Shown here in pieces: positions 1-7,615 of a stretch of 34,686 nucleotides of DNA. Below the pieces are notes generated by a model. That model was given only the letters and a program-made list of their open reading frames with translations, searched no databases and was not told the DNA's origin. Every line of letters starts with the position of its first letter. Position 1 is the first letter of the stretch. Both the position numbers and the translations under genes were made by a program. The DNA is from Gluconacetobacter johannae (GTDB lineage: Bacteria; Pseudomonadota; Alphaproteobacteria; Acetobacterales; Acetobacteraceae): NCBI RefSeq assembly GCF_025994435.1, contig NZ_BAQK01000028.1:1-34686 (forward strand), given 5' to 3'.

Positions 1-777
1 CGGCGGATCGTCGCGCCCAATCCCGGCCCGATGACCGGCCACGGCACCAACAGCTGGCTGGTCGAACATGCCGCCGGCACGGCGGTCATCGACCCCGGAC
101 CGGACGATGCCGCCCATCTGCGCGCCATCGTGGCGGCGGCGCGCGGGCCGGTCACCCACATCCTGCTGACCCATACCCACCGCGACCATCTGGACGGCGC
201 CCGCCCCCTGGCCGGCATGACCGGCGCACCGGTCTGCGCCTATCGTCACAGCGCCTGTGCGACGTTCACCCCCGACATCGCGCTGGATGATGGCGCCCCG
301 GTCGCGACCCTGACCGCACTGCACACGCCGGGACACGCCGCCGACCATCTGTGCTTCGCCACCGGGGACGGAGTCCTGTTCACCGGCGACCACATCATGG
401 GCTGGTCGACGACGATGGTCCCGCCGGCTCCGCACGGGTCGGTCCGCCTGTTCCTGGACAGCCTGAACAAGGTGCTGGACCGCGACGCGCGCCTGCTGCT
501 GCCCGCGCACGGCGCGCCCATCGCCAGCCCCGCCCCCTGCATCCGGGGCCTGATCGCCCATCGCCTGGCGCGCGAGGACAGCATCCTGGCGGCCCTGCCG
601 GAGGAACCCGCCACGCTGGATGACATCATGCGCTGCGTCTATCGCGCGATCCGTCCCGCGCTGCATCGGGCGGCGAAGCTGAACCTGCTCGCCCATCTGG
701 AAAAATTGCGCGACGACGGCCGCGTCGTTCACCATCATGAGACCTGGCGCGCCATCCGCGGCAAAACGGCCGCCTGA
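1..777 (+). CDS. MBL-fold metallo-hydrolase (LACTB2-like), 5' end outside window
   Basis: The reading frame is open from the first base, so the gene starts upstream. An ATG at 31 exists, but the residues before it (IVAPNPGPMTGHGTNSWLV) are the usual first strand of this family, so that ATG is internal. The metal-binding HxHxDH motif is at nt 172-189 (HTHRDH). It is followed by HTPGHAADH (His of the third metal motif) and FTGDH (bridging Asp). After the fold, about 80 residues resemble the winged-helix tail of LACTB2/YcbL-type enzymes. The family hydrolyses thioesters, phosphodiesters or RNA with two zinc ions; the substrate here cannot be told from sequence. Probably cytoplasmic. The S10 peptidase follows 39 bases later on the same strand. 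Confidence 0.85.
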   Translation, partial: RRIVAPNPGPMTGHGTNSWLVEHAAGTAVIDPGPDDAAHLRAIVAAARGPVTHILLTHTHRDHLDGARPLAGMTGAPVCAYRHSACATFTPDIALDDGAPVATLTALHTPGHAADHLCFATGDGVLFTGDHIMGWSTTMVPPAPHGSVRLFLDSLNKVLDRDARLLLPAHGAPIASPAPCIRGLIAHRLAREDSILAALPEEPATLDDIMRCVYRAIRPALHRAAKLNLLAHLEKLRDDGRVVHHHETWRAIRGKTAA

Positions 778-816
778 GCCGGCCCGCCTCACGCCCTGCC
801 CCCACCCGGAGAGACC

Positions 817-2466
817 ATGTTGAAGAAACGCCTGCCGTTGCTGCTGTCCGCCTCTGTCCTGAGCATGGGGGTGGGCGCTCCGGCGCTGGCCGACGACCAT
901 GCCGACGCCGCCCGCACCGCCCATTCCGCCACGCGGCCGGCGCCGCAACCCATCGAACGGACCAGCAGCGGCACGGTGACCATCGGCGGCAGGACCATCG
1001 CCTACCAGGCCGTCGCCGGGACATTGCTGATCCACCCCCGAATCTGGGACGATTCGGAGGAGACGATCCATGAGGAAACCCCCGGCAGCGACGCCCACGC
1101 CATCGACGGCAATGCCGACGCCACGGCGTCGATGTTCTATGTCGCCTATTTCCGCAAGGATGCCCGGCCCGAGAACCGGCCGATCACCTTCGTCTACAAC
1201 GGCGGCCCCGGTTCCTCGACCGTCTGGCTGCATATGGGCGCCTTCGGTCCGCGCCGGGTGGTGACGAACGACGACACCCACACCCCCGCCGGCCCCTATC
1301 GCCTGATCGACAATCCCCAGAGCCTGCTGGACGTCACCGACCTGGTGTTCATCGACGCGCCGGGCACCGGATTCGGCCGGATCAACGGCAAGGACAAGGA
1401 AAAGCTGTTCTGGGGCGTCGATGCCGACGGACAGGCCTTCACCCGTTTCATCAGCGGCTTCCTGGCGAAGTACGGCCGCTTCAACTCGCCCAAATATCTG
1501 TTCGGCGAAAGCTACGGCACCCTGCGCTCCGCCGTTATCGTCAACGACCTGCAAAACCGGGAGAACATCGATTTCAACGGCGTGATCCTGCTGTCGCAGA
1601 TCCTCAGCTACGACAACAGCGTCGATGAGCCCGCGCTGAACCCCGGCATGGACGAACCGTTCGTGCTGGCGCTGCCGACCTATGCCGCCACGGCCTGGTA
1701 CCATCACAAGCTGCCGCAACAGCCCGCCGAGCTGAAACCGTTCCTGGCCGAAGTCGAGCATTTCGCCAGCACCGACTACCTCGTCGCCCTTCAGCAGGGG
1801 GCGGCCCTGCCGGCGGCGGAGCGTGAGCGCATCGTCGGCCGCCTGCACGATTATACCGGCCTGCCGGCCAATTATATCCGCCGGGCCAACCTGCGGATCG
1901 ACGGCGGCGAGTTCTCGAAAACGCTGCAGGCGGACAGCGACGTCACCACCGGGCGCCTCGATACCCGTTTCTCAGGCCCGTCGCTCGACCCGCTGAGCCA
2001 GGAGGCCGGATACGACCCCCAATCGACCTCGATCAGTTCGGCCTACGTGTCGCTGTTCAACGACTATACGCGCAAGACCCTGGGCTACGGCGACGGGCTG
2101 ACCTACCGGGCCGAAATCGACATTCCGCACTGGGATTTCCACCACGCCCCCGACGGACCCGATTCCACCCCGTCCGACGGACAGGCAAACGTCATGCCCG
2201 ACCTGGCGCAGGCGATGAAGACCAATCCGACGCTGAAAATCATGCTGAACGCCGGATATTTCGACCTGGCGACCCCGTACTACGAAGGCATCTACGAGAT
2301 GCAGCACCTGCCGATTCCAGCACGCCTGCAAGGGAATATCGAATTTCAGCAATATCAGTCCGGCCACATGGTCTACGCCAACATCCCGTCCCTGACCCAG
2401 TTGCACGACAATATCGCGGACTTCATCCGCCGTACCGACAACCAGGCCGATCCGGCTACGCCGTAG
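817..2466 (+). CDS. Secreted serine carboxypeptidase-like protein, peptidase family S10
   Basis: 549 residues. Residues 1-25 form a Sec signal peptide with a likely cut after APALA, so the enzyme is predicted to be periplasmic or secreted. The S10 landmarks are all present: oxyanion-hole GGPGSS at 129-134, nucleophile Ser232 in GESYG, Asp483 in GYFDLATP and His517 in SGHMVY. S10 enzymes remove C-terminal amino acids at acidic pH, which fits a cell living in acidified medium (inference). The ATG at 817 has a GGAGA ribosome site just upstream. The 3' end overlaps the convergent transporter gene by 11 bases, and both stop codons lie in that overlap. Confidence 0.9.
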   Translation: MLKKRLPLLLSASVLSMGVGAPALADDHADAARTAHSATRPAPQPIERTSSGTVTIGGRTIAYQAVAGTLLIHPRIWDDSEETIHEETPGSDAHAIDGNADATASMFYVAYFRKDARPENRPITFVYNGGPGSSTVWLHMGAFGPRRVVTNDDTHTPAGPYRLIDNPQSLLDVTDLVFIDAPGTGFGRINGKDKEKLFWGVDADGQAFTRFISGFLAKYGRFNSPKYLFGESYGTLRSAVIVNDLQNRENIDFNGVILLSQILSYDNSVDEPALNPGMDEPFVLALPTYAATAWYHHKLPQQPAELKPFLAEVEHFASTDYLVALQQGAALPAAERERIVGRLHDYTGLPANYIRRANLRIDGGEFSKTLQADSDVTTGRLDTRFSGPSLDPLSQEAGYDPQSTSISSAYVSLFNDYTRKTLGYGDGLTYRAEIDIPHWDFHHAPDGPDSTPSDGQANVMPDLAQAMKTNPTLKIMLNAGYFDLATPYYEGIYEMQHLPIPARLQGNIEFQQYQSGHMVYANIPSLTQLHDNIADFIRRTDNQADPATP

Positions 2467-3415
2467 GCCCCCGGTCAGGCGCGGCCGCGAAGACCCTCAG
2501 AGCCATCCCGACGCCGGCGACCAGCATCAGGGCGCCGGCCACTTCCGACCAGGATGGAAGCTGGCGTGCATATGTCGCGCTGTAGATCAGCGCGAAGATC
2601 GTTTCGAAGACGATGAGTTGCCCGGCCACCGAAACCGGCAACGCGCGGGCCGCGATGGACCATGTCCAGGTCGCCACCCATGACGACAGCACCCCCAGCA
2701 CCAGCCCCGCACTCACCGGCCGCAGCCAGGCCCCATGGGCCAATCCGATCGCCGGCACGGCCGACCAGTGCGCCAGCCAGCCGACCACCAGCAGCGGGAG
2801 CAGCGCGATCATCGTGCCGATCCCCGTCAGGGCCGTCCAGGTCACCGGGGAGAGGCCCGGACGCGCGGCCAGTTCGGCGGCATTTCGCATGCCGTACCAC
2901 GACCACAGCACCAGCGCGCCCACCGCCAGCAGCAGGCCCCACAACGGCCCATGACCCCCGCCATCCGCACGGGCCTGCAAAAGGGCGACGCCGTTCACCA
3001 ACGCCAGGCCGAACAGGATGACCATCAACGCCGGCATCAGCCGCCTGAGCGGCAAGCCGCTCGTCCGGTGGCCCAGCACGGACATCAGCACCGGAAGGCA
3101 CCCGATCACCAACGCCACCACCGGAGGCCCCGCAAGCGGAACGGCAAGCGAGAGCGCCAGATAATATCCGACATTGCCCGTAAAACCGAGCAGGACCAGA
3201 ATCTGGTAGTCCGCCTTCGACAGGCGGCGCAGCGCCGCAAACCCCTCCGGCGCGACCAGCATGAGCGAGACGACGCCGAAGGTGACGTATCGGCACACCG
3301 TCAGATCGAAGGCCGAATAGGGGCCGCTGACCAGGGGCGCGATGAAGGTCAACGCCCACAACGCCCCGGTCGCCAGACCGGCCAGAAGCCCCACGGTCGC
3401 CGTCTGCGTGCCCAT
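2456..3415 (-). CDS. EamA/DMT-family transporter
   Basis: About 319 residues of mostly hydrophobic sequence with roughly ten membrane spans arranged as two EamA repeats, as in drug/metabolite exporters of the RhaT/YdcZ type. Charged loops such as RRLSKADYQ separate the spans. The substrate is unknown. I chose the ATG at 3415 (MGTQTATVG), directly before the first span. An in-frame ATG at 3454 would add 13 residues and overlap the upstream SDR gene by 23 bases; neither start has a strong ribosome site. Co-directional with the SDR gene and probably co-transcribed. Converges on the S10 peptidase gene with an 11-base tail overlap. Confidence 0.85.
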   Translation of the reverse strand: MGTQTATVGLLAGLATGALWALTFIAPLVSGPYSAFDLTVCRYVTFGVVSLMLVAPEGFAALRRLSKADYQILVLLGFTGNVGYYLALSLAVPLAGPPVVALVIGCLPVLMSVLGHRTSGLPLRRLMPALMVILFGLALVNGVALLQARADGGGHGPLWGLLLAVGALVLWSWYGMRNAAELAARPGLSPVTWTALTGIGTMIALLPLLVVGWLAHWSAVPAIGLAHGAWLRPVSAGLVLGVLSSWVATWTWSIAARALPVSVAGQLIVFETIFALIYSATYARQLPSWSEVAGALMLVAGVGMALRVFAAAPDRGPTA

Positions 3416-3431
3416 GCCGACGGTGACGGGC

Positions 3432-4211
3432 TTAACGGTACACCATGCCGCCATCGATCAGGATCGACTGCCCGGTCATGTAGTCGGAATCCGGCCCGGC
3501 CAGGTAGGCCACCAGCCCCGCCACGTCGTCGGCCGTCTCCGCTCGCCCCAAGGCGATCCCGTCGACATATTTCCGGTACGTCTCGCCCAGCTTCGCCCCG
3601 GTGATGTCCGAAAAGCGCCGGTCGATCTCGGTCCACATGTCCGTGCCCACCACGCCGGGACAATAGGCGTTCACGGTGATCTTGCGGCTGGCATATTCCT
3701 TCGCCGCCGCCTGGGTCAGCGCCCGCACCGCGAATTTCGTGGCGGAATAGACGCCCAGCAAGGCAAATCCCTCATGCCCGGCGATCGAGCATGCATTGAT
3801 GATCTTGCCGCCGTGCCCGCGTGCGATGAACTTGGCCGCGGCCGCCTGGATGCCCCACAGCACGCCCTGGACATTGATGCGGAAGATGCGCTCGACCTCC
3901 TCGGGCGTCACGGAGGCGATCGCCTGCACCTGCGCGATCCCCGCGTTATTCACGATGACGTCGAAGCCGCCCAGTTCCTGTTCCGCATGGTCCACCGCCG
4001 CCTGCACCTGAGCCCGGTCGCCCACATCCGCGACAAAGGTCGCGACCTTGCCGCCCAGCGCCTCGATTTCCTGCGCGACGGCGGTCAGCGCATCATTCCT
4101 GATATCGACCAGCGCGAGGCGCGCGCCCTCCTTCGCCAGCCGCAGCGCGATGCCCCGGCCGATTCCCTGCCCTGCGCCGGTAACCAGCGCGACCTTCCCG
4201 TTCATGGACAT
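3432..4211 (-). CDS. Short-chain dehydrogenase, acetoin/diacetyl reductase (2,3-butanediol dehydrogenase) type
   Basis: 259 residues, a normal length for classical SDRs. The TGAGQGIG nucleotide motif spans 11-18. Asp36 at the end of the second strand predicts NAD(H) preference. NNAG is at 88-91, Asn113 is present, and the catalytic residues are Ser142, Tyr155 and Lys159 (YSATK). The whole sequence reads like meso-butanediol dehydrogenase/(S)-acetoin-forming diacetyl reductase, including AYCPGVVGTDMW and the TGQSILIDGGMVY tail. Those enzymes interconvert diacetyl, acetoin and 2,3-butanediol, familiar metabolites in acetic acid bacteria. The exact substrate is inferred, since related sorbitol or polyol dehydrogenases share the fold. 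The following transporter gene starts 16 bases after the stop. Confidence 0.85.
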   Translation of the reverse strand: MSMNGKVALVTGAGQGIGRGIALRLAKEGARLALVDIRNDALTAVAQEIEALGGKVATFVADVGDRAQVQAAVDHAEQELGGFDVIVNNAGIAQVQAIASVTPEEVERIFRINVQGVLWGIQAAAAKFIARGHGGKIINACSIAGHEGFALLGVYSATKFAVRALTQAAAKEYASRKITVNAYCPGVVGTDMWTEIDRRFSDITGAKLGETYRKYVDGIALGRAETADDVAGLVAYLAGPDSDYMTGQSILIDGGMVYR

Positions 4212-4427
4212 GTCGTAAGTTCCCCCCGCCGATTATCCGCCCGACCACTTTTCCGGCCCGCGCACTCGGCTGTTCTTCTGGTGTTTCCGTGACTCATCCG
4301 GTCACGGTCATGCAGTTCAGCCATGCCCGGCCCCGCCGCTTCAACGGGCCTGGGCGCCCCCTCACCACGACGTGACGGACGCCGTCGGGATTGTCGCAAT
4401 TCTGCACAAGGGCGCAACCCATACCGC

Positions 4428-4457
4428 AAAAAAAACCGGCCCACATGGGGCCGGTTT
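4428..4457 (-). terminator. Rho-independent terminator of fusA
   Basis: Perfect 10-bp stem (4433-4442 with 4448-4457), 5-base loop, then eight Ts on the minus strand (As at 4428-4435). It lies 23 bases after the fusA stop codon. The rest of 4212-4480 holds the upstream region of the SDR gene; I see no gene or clear promoter there. Confidence 0.93.
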
Positions 4458-4480
4458 CCTTACCTGCGATCCGGTCGAAA

Positions 4481-6568
4481 TCAGGCCGACTTGGCCATGA
4501 TCTCCTCGGCGACATTGCGCGGCACCGGGTCGTAATGATGGAACTGCATCGTGAAGGACGCACGGCCCTTGGTGATCGAGCGCAGGTGCGAAATGTAGCC
4601 GAACATTTCCTTCAGCGGCACCAGCGCGCGCACCATGACGGTCGAACCCGAGCTCTCCTGGTTCTGGATCATGCCGCGACGACGGTTCAGATCGCCCACC
4701 ACGTCGCCGACATGGTCGTTCGGCGTCGTCACCTCGACGTCCATGATCGGCTCCAGGATGACCGGGCCGGCCCGCTTCATGCCTTCACGGAAGCACGCCT
4801 TGGCGGCGATTTCGAACGCCAGCGCCGACGAGTCGACGTCATGGTACTTGCCGTCCAGCAGCGTGAACTTGAAGTCCACGGTCGGGAAGCCGGCCAGCAC
4901 GCCCGTCGAGGACTGCATCCGGATGCCCTTTTCGACCGCCGGGATGTATTCCTTCGGCACGGTGCCGCCGACGACCTTGTTCTCGAACTGGATCTCCTGG
5001 TTCCGCTCCAGTGGCGCGAACTCGATCTTCACCTCGGCGAACTGGCCCGAACCACCCGACTGCTTCTTGTGGGTGTAGGTTTCCACATGCGGCTGGGTGA
5101 TGGTCTCGCGATAGGCCACCTGCGGCGCACCGATATTCGCATCGACGCCGTATTCGCGGCGCAGACGGTCGATGATGATGTCCAGATGCAGTTCGCCCAT
5201 GCCCGACAGGATGGTCTGGCCGGTTTCCTGGTCCGTCTTCAGACGCAGCGAGGGGTCCTCGCCCGCCAGCTTCTGCAGCGCCAGGGTCATCTTCTCGACC
5301 CCGTCCTTGGTCTTCGGCTCGACCGAGATGTCGATGACCGGGATCGGGAAGGTCATGCGCTCCAGCACCACCGGATCGGCAGGGTCGGCCAGCGTGTCGC
5401 CGGTCTGCGTGTCCTTCAGCCCCACGAAGGCGGCGATGTCGCCAGCGTGGACTTCCTTCACTTCCTGGCGCTTGTCGGCATGCATCTGGAAGATGCGGCC
5501 GATCCGCTCCTTGTGGCCCTTGGTCGTGTTCAGCACCGAATCGCCCGACCGCAGGATGCCGCGATAGACGCGCACGAAGGTCAGCGTGCCGTACTTGTCG
5601 TTGATGATCTTGAACGCCAGGCCCGCGAACTTGCCGTCCGGATCGACCGGGATGATCGGCAGCTTGTTCTCGTCGACCTCTTCGTCCTCGGGCGGCGCGA
5701 TGCGGATGCCCTCGACGTCGTCCGGCGCCGGCAGGAAGTCGATGACCGCATCCAGCAGCGGCTGCACGCCCTTGTTCTTGAAGGCCGTGCCGCACAGGAC
5801 CGGGCGGAACTCGCCGGAAATCGTGCCCTTCTTGATGCAGCGCTTCAGGGTCGCGACGTCGACGTCACCCTTCTCGAAATATTCTTCCATGGCCGCCTCG
5901 TCCACGGACAGGGCGGTGTCCAGCAGCTCCTGGCGGGCTTCCTTGGCCTTCTCCAGAAGGTCGGCCGGAATTTCCTCGTCATGGTACTTCGCGCCCAGCT
6001 CGCCGCCTTCCCAGACGATGGCCTTCATCTCGATCAGGTCGACGACGCCGATGAAGTTTTCCTCGGCGCCGATCGGCAGCTGCAGCGGGATCGCGACGAT
6101 GTCCAGCTTCTCCTTCAGCGTGTCGAACGCGCGGTAGAAGTCGGCGCCGGTGCGGTCCAGCTTGTTGATGAAGATGATGCGCGGCACGTTGTAGCGGTCG
6201 GCCAGACGCCAGTTGGTCTCGGACTGCGGCTGCACGCCGGCGACGCCCTCGATGATGAAGACCGCGCCGTCAAGCACGCGCAGGCTGCGGTTCACCTCGA
6301 TGTTGAAATCGATATGGCCCGGAGTGTCGATGATGTTGATGCGGTGACCGGCCCATTCGCAGGTGACGGCGGCCGAGGTGATCGTGATGCCGCGCTCACG
6401 CTCCTGGTCCATGTAGTCGGTCGTGGTGTTGCCCTCGTGGACCTCACCGATCTTGTGAGACACACCGGTGTAATACAGGATACGCTCGGTGGTCGTCGTC
6501 TTGCCGGCGTCGATATGCGCCGTGATGCCGATGTTGCGAATCAGCGAAAGACCGGACTTTTCGGACAC
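4481..6568 (-). CDS. fusA: Translation elongation factor G
   Basis: 695 residues. This GTPase drives ribosomal translocation and, with RRF, ribosome recycling. The start is a GTG at 6568 preceded by GGAGG; the open frame continues 53 codons further upstream but that part is non-conserved. GTPase motifs: AHIDAGKT at 17-24, switch I with ERGITI, DTPGH at 81-85, NKLD at 135-138. Domains II-V follow, with GMGELHLDI and YTHKKQSGGSGQFA intact. The gene is not inside an rpsL-rpsG-fusA-tuf operon: its upstream neighbour is rpmB, 208 bases away. Switch I (EGNTTTDYMDQE) differs from the EGAATMDWMEQE I would expect in most alphaproteobacterial EF-G. It could be the only EF-G or a second copy; the window cannot decide. 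Confidence 0.95.
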   Translation of the reverse strand: MSEKSGLSLIRNIGITAHIDAGKTTTTERILYYTGVSHKIGEVHEGNTTTDYMDQERERGITITSAAVTCEWAGHRINIIDTPGHIDFNIEVNRSLRVLDGAVFIIEGVAGVQPQSETNWRLADRYNVPRIIFINKLDRTGADFYRAFDTLKEKLDIVAIPLQLPIGAEENFIGVVDLIEMKAIVWEGGELGAKYHDEEIPADLLEKAKEARQELLDTALSVDEAAMEEYFEKGDVDVATLKRCIKKGTISGEFRPVLCGTAFKNKGVQPLLDAVIDFLPAPDDVEGIRIAPPEDEEVDENKLPIIPVDPDGKFAGLAFKIINDKYGTLTFVRVYRGILRSGDSVLNTTKGHKERIGRIFQMHADKRQEVKEVHAGDIAAFVGLKDTQTGDTLADPADPVVLERMTFPIPVIDISVEPKTKDGVEKMTLALQKLAGEDPSLRLKTDQETGQTILSGMGELHLDIIIDRLRREYGVDANIGAPQVAYRETITQPHVETYTHKKQSGGSGQFAEVKIEFAPLERNQEIQFENKVVGGTVPKEYIPAVEKGIRMQSSTGVLAGFPTVDFKFTLLDGKYHDVDSSALAFEIAAKACFREGMKRAGPVILEPIMDVEVTTPNDHVGDVVGDLNRRRGMIQNQESSGSTVMVRALVPLKEMFGYISHLRSITKGRASFTMQFHHYDPVPRNVAEEIMAKSA

Positions 6569-6776
6569 GGGGGAACCTCCACAAAACAATTCAGGCGCGA
6601 ACGGAACCCTTCCCCTCGCGCCTGCCGGGGCCGGAAGCTGCCCCCCACCCCAAGGATCGGGGTTCCGGAAGATGCAGGCCGGCAGAATAGACAGATGGGC
6701 CTGACATGCGTCAGACGCCCTGAACATGCAAGCCCGGTCCGCCTGAAAAATCGGACCCGACCCGCATGCCGGACGA

Positions 6777-7079
6777 TTACGCCGTGGCTTCGGCCTTCTT
6801 TTCCTTGGCGCGCAGGATGCGGCGCTTCAGAGCCTGGGCCTCGGTCGGCAGCTTGCGGTTCGGGGTGGACAGCAGGAACGCGTCCAGGCCGCCATTGTGC
6901 TCGACCGTACGGATGCCGTTGGTGCTCAGGCGCAGGCGCACCGCGCTGCCCAGGATATCGGACAGGAGAGAGGTCTCCTGCAGGTTCGGCAGGAAGCGGC
7001 GGCGGCTCTTGTTGTTGGCGTGGCTGACGTTGTTTCCCGTCAGCACGCCCTTGCCCGTGATCTGGCAACGGCGAGACAT
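6777..7079 (-). CDS. rpmB: 50S ribosomal protein L28
   Basis: 100 residues, the usual alphaproteobacterial length. Starts MSRRCQITGK and contains the family signatures GNNVSHANNKSRRRF and LRLSTNGIRTVE. It binds 23S rRNA in the large subunit. ATG at 7079 with GAGGA upstream; that ribosome site lies inside a predicted hairpin. A basic, Ala/Lys/Glu-rich tail follows residue 85. The gap 6569-6776 to fusA shows a dyad CTGAC-ATGC-GTCAG (6701-6714) but no convincing T-run terminator, so partial read-through into fusA is possible. Confidence 0.97.
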   Translation of the reverse strand: MSRRCQITGKGVLTGNNVSHANNKSRRRFLPNLQETSLLSDILGSAVRLRLSTNGIRTVEHNGGLDAFLLSTPNRKLPTEAQALKRRILRAKEKKAEATA

Positions 7080-7087
7080 GGTATCAT

Positions 7088-7110
7088 CCTCGGATAACTA
7101 AGGGCCGAGG
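7088..7110 (-). promoter_or_regulatory. rpmB leader hairpin covering the ribosome binding site
   Basis: On the minus strand CCTCGG (7105-7110) can pair with CCGAGG (7088-7093) around an 11-base loop. The second arm includes the GAGG of the rpmB ribosome site, 8 bases before the ATG. A TTGACG resembling a -35 box lies upstream (7130-7135) without a good -10. A 6-bp stem is modest, so a regulatory role is inference. Confidence 0.4.
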
Positions 7111-7254
7111 CAAGATGCCCGGCAACGATCGTCAAGATTAGGCGCGGCTTATGGCCAAGGTACCGGCCGCCGTCAAGGCGAAAGGAACGATTCGGGCCGT
7201 TTTCGCCTGAATCGACCTCCGGCATCCCCGCCATGGGCAGGCCGCGCCCGCGGG

Positions 7255-7536
7255 TTACTCGGGCTGGGACGCCCGGTCGCGGTCCGGATGCAGGTCGCCC
7301 GCGCGGACGCTGTGGATGGCGTTTTCCAGCATGGCCAGCATCGTCCCCTGGTCCATCGTCCGCGACAGCAGGCCCAGCGACCCGCCCAGCAGGGCGGAGG
7401 CGATGGCGATCGGCGGCAGCTTCTCGCCCAGCATGTATTCGATCGCCTTGTCCACGACCGCGCCGCAATGGCTCAGTTCCTCGGGCACCGATCCGTCGTC
7501 GCCCAGGGTCGGGCCCTCGCCTGGCGTGTCCGTCAT
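7255..7536 (-). CDS. Small conserved-looking protein of unknown function
   Basis: 93 residues from the ATG at 7536, which has GGAGAA 6 bases upstream. The frame stays open further upstream, but that Arg/Pro-rich part looks non-coding. The protein has an acidic N-terminus (TDTPGEG), then a predicted helix with Cys and His (SHCGAVVDKAIEYML). A Gly/Leu-rich segment (ALLGGSLGLLSR) follows, then an amphipathic helix and a polar tail. I do not recognise a named family. It lies between rpmB and the ABC exporter on the same strand, 79 bases after the exporter's stop. Codon use looks like its neighbours. Confidence 0.7.
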   Translation of the reverse strand: MTDTPGEGPTLGDDGSVPEELSHCGAVVDKAIEYMLGEKLPPIAIASALLGGSLGLLSRTMDQGTMLAMLENAIHSVRAGDLHPDRDRASQPE

Positions 7537-7615
7537 GTCGTCTTCTCCCTGTTGTCGGCCCGTTCGGGCGGCCGTTCGGGCCATCCGGCCGCGTCGCGGC
7601 GCAAAATGCCCCCGT

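Noticed and set aside
4202..4444. Small minus-strand frame between the SDR and fusA genes
   Set aside because: It begins inside the fusA terminator, is Arg/Gly-rich, and has no ribosome site.
4391..7027. 878-codon plus-strand open frame opposite fusA
   Set aside because: It is the antisense shadow of a conserved EF-G gene in high-GC DNA; its product is Arg/Asp/His/Val-rich with no recognisable domain.
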